54,636 nucleotides of DNA from Bacteroidales bacterium (GTDB lineage Bacteria > Bacteroidota > Bacteroidia > Bacteroidales > UBA3663), in assembly GCA_004557315.1 (NCBI GenBank), contig SFEH01000001.1, positions 1-54,636 of the forward strand, in the 5' to 3' direction. This document shows positions 51,121 through 54,636 of the stretch, in pieces. The position numbers and the translations under genes were made by a program. Under the pieces are notes generated by a model. The model ran no database searches. It had not been told where the DNA came from and saw nothing but the letters and a program-made list of their open reading frames with translations. Position 1 is the stretch's first letter; each line of letters begins with the position of its first letter.

Positions 51121-53514
51121 CTATAAAAAATGAAATGTTACGGGGTCTCTTGAATTGCTATCTACGCTTTCCTCCATGTGTTGTAGGACTGTATAAGTGG
51201 GGGGGGGGTAGAATCTCAAGGTAAATCTTGCCCCTTCACCGAGATTGCTCTCCACTCCTATGCTACCTCCCATCTTACGCATGTAGGTACGGCTGATAAA
51301 CAGGCCGAGACCGCATCCTGGGCTGAAACTGTTGATCTTGGAGAATCGTTCGAATATCATGTCGTGGTGGCGCGGGTCGATTCCTTCGCCCTGATCGCTC
51401 ACCCATATCTCTGGCCCTTCATTTGAATTGTCCCAACCAATGCTGATGGTGCTGCCTTCGGCTGAGAACATCGAGGCATTGATTATGAGATTCTCCATGA
51501 CAGTTGCCACCATCTGAGGATCAGCATTGACCAGCACATTCTCTCCACCATCGGCAATCTCAACCTTATTGTGGCGACGCTTTGTGAGCAACATTGCTTC
51601 CTGCCATCTATTGCTGTCGAGCAGGCTCTTCATGCTGCATTCGGTGCAATGTGCCGCCACGTTGGTATTCTTCATAAGGGTCACGAGCAAAATGTCATTG
51701 ATGATCTTCTTTAGCGATGCCGCATTGCTGTCAATGATGTCGGCAAACATGTCAATCTCTTCTTTCGTGAACTTCACTTCTGGACGCGCCAACTCCATTG
51801 AGAAGCCCACGATGGCATGGAGCGGAGTGCGGATCTCATGGTTCATGGCCGAGATGAAGCCTTCTCGAGTGCGAGCCTCAACTAGCACCTCGTGAGCTTC
51901 ACGAGTCTTCTCTTCCATCTCCTTGGCGTGATCGATGTTGATGACATATCCACCGCGACGGACCTTTCCGTTGTCGATGCGCACATCCATACGGACATTG
52001 TACCAGTGGTCTTCACTATCGTCGTCAATACGACCGTAGAACTGTGTTTTGTACAAGCCTTCCTCATTGTTGGCATAAAAAGCCTCGAGCACTTTCACCC
52101 ACTCTTCACTTGCTTTTACCCTGTCCGTGATACTATTTCCTCGCCTGTCATCCCACATCTTCGAGCCGCAAGCAGTAATGGCAAGTTCGAGCAATTGCTC
52201 ATTGAATATTTGCTGTTTCAATTGCTCGTTCATCAGCATGCGGCTCCGTCGTTGCTGGATGAATCCACGTACCGAAAAGATAATTGATATGATAAAGAGC
52301 ACTGCCAAGATAATGCCTATTACCGAATAGATGACAGTGGCTTTATGAGGGTCACGATCATAGAGGGTAGAATTGTATATCTGCACAAAGTCAGGCATAT
52401 CAGAGATTTTGGCTCCCGTCGAACGCATCAGATTCCAGTTGACATGATAGCCTGGAGTATGGAGCAGGCGACCTATGCTCTCGGCACTCTCGCCCTGCAG
52501 GAGTCGCTTGCCTGCCGACACGGCATCAGCTATCATCGCTTCTGCCGATGCAAAATGGCCTCCAACACAACTGTCATTGACTAAGAAGTCTTCTCCTGTC
52601 ATTGTGTAATATGGGTCGATAGGAGGACCTTCTGAAACCGAGCGCGAAACCTCATCGTGCTTGATCTGGATAAAGCGCAGTTTCGACATCGAACGATAGT
52701 ATTGCCACACGAGAGGTTGATAGCTGATATTGACGTTGTAGCCTGGGGTCTTATACGATGTGGTAAGGAACTGAATCACGCCTTCATCATTCTTCTTGAT
52801 AAGGTAGTTGTCATCAAGCGCACTGTCCATAAGGCTAATGTATTGGTCTCGATCGAGCTTGTTGATCTGGTCGCGCAAGTCGAGCCAGATAAGAGAGTCG
52901 ATCCACACAGGGTGCTTGTCAAGGAGCCCAACATAGCGATGTGACCTGCCACTCACCGAACGTTTGGTCTGGAGTGGACGGTACTCTTCGAGGAAATCCA
53001 CGAAGTCGAGCGAGTTTTTGAGCTCGAGTGTATCATGGATTTGCACCAAGTGCTCGCGTGTCTTTCCTTCCACTGTCTTCAGGTCGTCGATCTGCAGTCC
53101 GAGCAGTCTATGGTTCTTCTGGGCAAAGCATACTGCTGGGATGGAGTTGACAAGCGAGTCGAGGTTACGCTGAAGCTGCCAGCGCACGAAGTCGCCACAG
53201 CCTACGATCAGGTCGGGACACTTGCCATCAGAGTCGAGTCCGTGTACGAACTCTGCTATCCTTTGTCGCTCCACGCCTTCATATGTCAGGCCGATATGTC
53301 CATAATAGTCGTGAATCTCGGCATCTATGCCTTGACGAGCAAACTCCTCCTCCAACAGCTTTGTCCAACGTTGGTATGCCAAATCAGTCTCATCTGTACT
53401 CCACATCGCCATCACATGGGTCTTCTTATCGCCACACGACGAACAGCCACTGGCTATGAGTGCCAGTAGTACGGTGATGATAACGAGTATGTTCAGATGT
53501 CTCAAAACCTGCAT
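51121..53514 (-). CDS. Membrane sensor histidine kinase with periplasmic solute-binding-like domain (first kinase)
   Basis: A 797-residue kinase with the same plan as the next one. The signal ends at Cys24 (IASGC; a weak lipobox). The periplasmic domain is about 365 residues and contains blocks like those of two-lobed substrate-binding proteins (CPDLIVGCGDFVRWQLQRN, SIPAVCFAQK). The membrane helix is at 393-415 and a PAS-like region at about 440-530. His559 is in FISAMNHEIRTPLHAIVGF; the N-box is MENLIINASMFS, G1 DQGEGI and G2 GCGLGLFI. The reading frame passes through ten consecutive C residues directly after the ATPase domain, so its last 25 residues depend on that tract. It is the first gene of the locus, behind a promoter, and ends 10 bases before the next kinase. 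Confidence 0.88.
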   Translation of the reverse strand: MQVLRHLNILVIITVLLALIASGCSSCGDKKTHVMAMWSTDETDLAYQRWTKLLEEEFARQGIDAEIHDYYGHIGLTYEGVERQRIAEFVHGLDSDGKCPDLIVGCGDFVRWQLQRNLDSLVNSIPAVCFAQKNHRLLGLQIDDLKTVEGKTREHLVQIHDTLELKNSLDFVDFLEEYRPLQTKRSVSGRSHRYVGLLDKHPVWIDSLIWLDLRDQINKLDRDQYISLMDSALDDNYLIKKNDEGVIQFLTTSYKTPGYNVNISYQPLVWQYYRSMSKLRFIQIKHDEVSRSVSEGPPIDPYYTMTGEDFLVNDSCVGGHFASAEAMIADAVSAGKRLLQGESAESIGRLLHTPGYHVNWNLMRSTGAKISDMPDFVQIYNSTLYDRDPHKATVIYSVIGIILAVLFIISIIFSVRGFIQQRRSRMLMNEQLKQQIFNEQLLELAITACGSKMWDDRRGNSITDRVKASEEWVKVLEAFYANNEEGLYKTQFYGRIDDDSEDHWYNVRMDVRIDNGKVRRGGYVINIDHAKEMEEKTREAHEVLVEARTREGFISAMNHEIRTPLHAIVGFSMELARPEVKFTKEEIDMFADIIDSNAASLKKIINDILLVTLMKNTNVAAHCTECSMKSLLDSNRWQEAMLLTKRRHNKVEIADGGENVLVNADPQMVATVMENLIINASMFSAEGSTISIGWDNSNEGPEIWVSDQGEGIDPRHHDMIFERFSKINSFSPGCGLGLFISRTYMRKMGGSIGVESNLGEGARFTLRFYPPPTYTVLQHMEESVDSNSRDPVTFHFL
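51199..51208 (-). repeat. Homopolymer C10 tract in the first sensor kinase
   Basis: Ten G residues on the plus strand (ten C on the coding strand) encode Tyr-Pro-Pro-Pro just after the ATPase G-rich end (GARFTLRFY). Loss of one C gives a tail of 11 residues after the three prolines; gain of one gives 13; the present frame gives 25. Confidence 0.9.
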
Positions 53515-53565
53515 TCAGCCTTTAAGATATTACTATTGCGTGCCTATGTATTCTCAACTTTTTAG

Positions 53566-53597
53566 CAAAGTTAATTAATTTAACATACTTTTGCAAG
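53566..53597 (-). promoter_or_regulatory. Promoter for the kinase-SusC/SusD-EAL locus
   Basis: On the minus strand CTTG (53597-53594), 20 bases, then TAACTTTG (53573-53566). It ends 51 bases before the ATG of the first kinase at 53514. No comparable promoter is seen in the 72 bases before susC. Confidence 0.72.
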
Positions 53598-53811
53598 TTT
53601 TATTGTATAAAAACCTAGTGTAAACGAAAAAAAATTTCATACGTGCGTAAAGTAGCGACCATGGTTGTCATTTTTAAGGCAAAAATCCCAAGTCAGAACA
53701 CGGTCTTTACTCGACCAGCGCTCGACCAGCGCAAACGAATCCGTAGAGGAAGCTTGGAGAATCTCATGCGCACCTCGAGTAAACATCGAGCGATGTAAAC
53801 AACATCTTGCC
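53598..53811. other. Gene-free stretch before the truncated tubulin-like gene
   Basis: I find no supportable gene here. It contains an 11-base direct duplication, CTCGACCAGCG at 53710-53720 and again at 53721-53731, and marks the change from the signalling locus to AT-rich accessory DNA. Short open frames on both strands have no recognisable content. Confidence 0.5.
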
Positions 53812-53872
53812 GGGTGGCACATTTCATTCCGCTACGGGTGGCACATTTGTTCCTGTTATGGGTGGCACATTT
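53812..53872 (+). repeat. Three direct 13-bp repeats with 24-bp period, possible insertion-sequence end
   Basis: GGGTGGCACATTT occurs at 53812-53824, 53836-53848 and 53860-53872. The exact 24-base period of a short repeat next to a broken gene resembles the multiple terminal repeats of IS21-type elements, where the transposase binds. No transposase gene is in the window, so this would be one end only or a remnant. The assignment is inference. Confidence 0.6.
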
Positions 53873-53889
53873 AATCCGCTGCCATCAAA

Positions 53890-54539
53890 GTAGTAAATTT
53901 CTCAATTCCAATAATGGAGTTGAGATTAGGTTAGAACCTTCTGAACTTCTTATATGTAGCGGTAATAAATTAACTGGCAAAGTCAACGACTTTCCACAAA
54001 ATTACACTTGGCTGTCTGGGAATGCAATATCTGCTATTCCGGCTTTGGGTAGTTTAGGTGCTCCTTTTGCTTCTTTGGGGCATTTTTTAGCTGTAGAATG
54101 GTCAAATATTATTGAGCAGAGAATATCTGATTTTTTTAATCAAGAGAAAAATCAATGTAAGTCAGGTAAAGTAAATATAGTTGCATCTTTGGCTGGTGGG
54201 ACTGGCAGCGGTATGCTTGTTGATGTTTTGCATATTGTCAATGATTTGATAACAAAGAATAATTTGCCTCATACAGTAACACCTTGGTTACTATTACCTG
54301 ATGTTTATAATATTTTTCCTGATTCATCACATACCAATCGTATATACAGTAATACATATAGCATTCTATCTGTCTTAGATTATCTTAAGAGTTGTTATTT
54401 TGCACAATTCCCTATTCCGTATGGAGATAAAACAATAACCGAACCTCTGTTTACTCATGCATTCTTGATTAATAATATTACTAAATCAGGAATTCACTAT
54501 ATCCGAGTTTTGCAGCTGTTTGTACTATCAATAGTATAA
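53890..54539 (+). pseudogene. Truncated tubulin-like (Tubulin_2/FtsZ-like) protein gene
   Basis: An open frame of about 216 codons whose sequence contains the tubulin/FtsZ phosphate-binding signature in VASLAGGTGSGMLVDVLHIV, followed by a strand and helix and NTYSILSVLDYL, which matches the region after the signature in Tubulin_2-type proteins. The usual N-terminal half with the first glycine motif is missing: upstream the frame runs into the 24-bp-period repeats without an initiator of its own (the open frame continues back to a GTG at 53814 inside the repeats). The 3' end also stops far short of the length expected for this family. The sequence is much richer in A and T than the rest of the window, which suggests recent acquisition and decay. 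Full-length relatives are thought to be cytoskeletal GTPases. Confidence 0.7.
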
Positions 54540-54586
54540 AAGTTGTTAAATATCAGCAAATCAACGCAAAATAATAACATAAGGTC

Positions 54587-54636
54587 TTGCGTAATCCAAA
54601 TAAATGTACTACCTTTGTACTATTAAATAGTAGTAC
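54587..54636 (+). promoter_or_regulatory. Outward promoter overlapping an operator-like palindrome at the window end
   Basis: TTG at 54587-54589 (CTTG with one flanking base out of place), 20 bases, then TACCTTTG at 54610-54617. TACTATT-A-AATAGTA at 54618-54632 is a perfect 7-bp dyad that starts one base after the -7 box, exactly where a repressor would block transcription start. The gene it drives lies beyond the window. Confidence 0.6.

Noticed and set aside
53637..53822. A 61-codon open frame on the minus strand ahead of the truncated tubulin-like gene
   Set aside because: No protein pattern, no promoter box and no ribosome-binding site; it overlaps the repeat array.

Overview
The window is bacterial chromosome from a member of the Bacteroidales, most likely a Prevotella-like genus. 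The evidence is a SusC/SusD pair, many promoters of the Bacteroidetes type (a TTTG-like -33 box, about 20 bases, then TAnnTTTG at -7), a TolC/adaptor/RND operon ending in a PG0541-family gene, a lysyl-tRNA synthetase with the C-terminal helical extension, and dense packing with convergent genes that overlap at their 3' ends. The genus is inferred; no rRNA or tRNA gene was seen.

Layout. 1-3617: ArsR-type regulator, MoxR-type AAA+ ATPase, VWA protein and an unknown protein. 3589-5721: PfkB-type sugar kinase and BaiN-like flavoprotein, divergent from one compact promoter region. 5708-8257 (minus): operon of a membrane protein, ECF sigma factor, probable anti-sigma protein and a DUF2807 surface protein. 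8486-11418: CPBP protease, TauE/SafE exporter and MATE exporter. 11495-13253 (minus): MlaE/MlaF-type lipid transporter and a PspC-domain protein. 13381-14169: LptB. 14360-20330 (minus): RND efflux operon. 20522-22333: LytS/LytTR two-component pair. 22250-27177 (minus): lysS-gpsA-pgi-HAD phosphatase. 27298-30445: Crp/Fnr regulator, SBF-type transporter and NhaC-type antiporter. 30524-34200: fabD, then galM, a 40-residue protein and galK. 34200-39477: truA, CCA-adding-type enzyme, lepA and NhaD-type antiporter. 39552-53514 (minus): two lipobox-bearing sensor kinases, SusC, SusD, a CheY-like receiver, a hybrid kinase with two receivers and a receiver-GGDEF-EAL protein. 53515-54636: AT-rich accessory DNA with 24-bp-period repeats, a broken tubulin-like gene and a promoter reading out of the window.

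The most interesting part is the last large block. Seven genes on one strand, with gaps of only 10-22 bases apart from 72 bases before susC, combine outer-membrane nutrient uptake with a multi-step phosphorelay. The only recognisable output is a cyclic-di-GMP phosphodiesterase-type EAL domain; no DNA-binding domain is present. One consensus promoter lies ahead of the first kinase. This looks like a nutrient-uptake locus that senses its ligand and changes a second messenger, rather than a standard polysaccharide-utilisation locus with a hybrid AraC-type regulator and glycoside hydrolases. The first kinase also carries a run of ten C residues near its 3' end that could slip.

The rest is mostly housekeeping and transport. 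Several intergenic regions carry tandem or inverted repeats that no gene explains: a 41-bp inverted repeat at 2872-3014, 22-bp repeats at 1589 and 14236, and octamer repeats at 24301.
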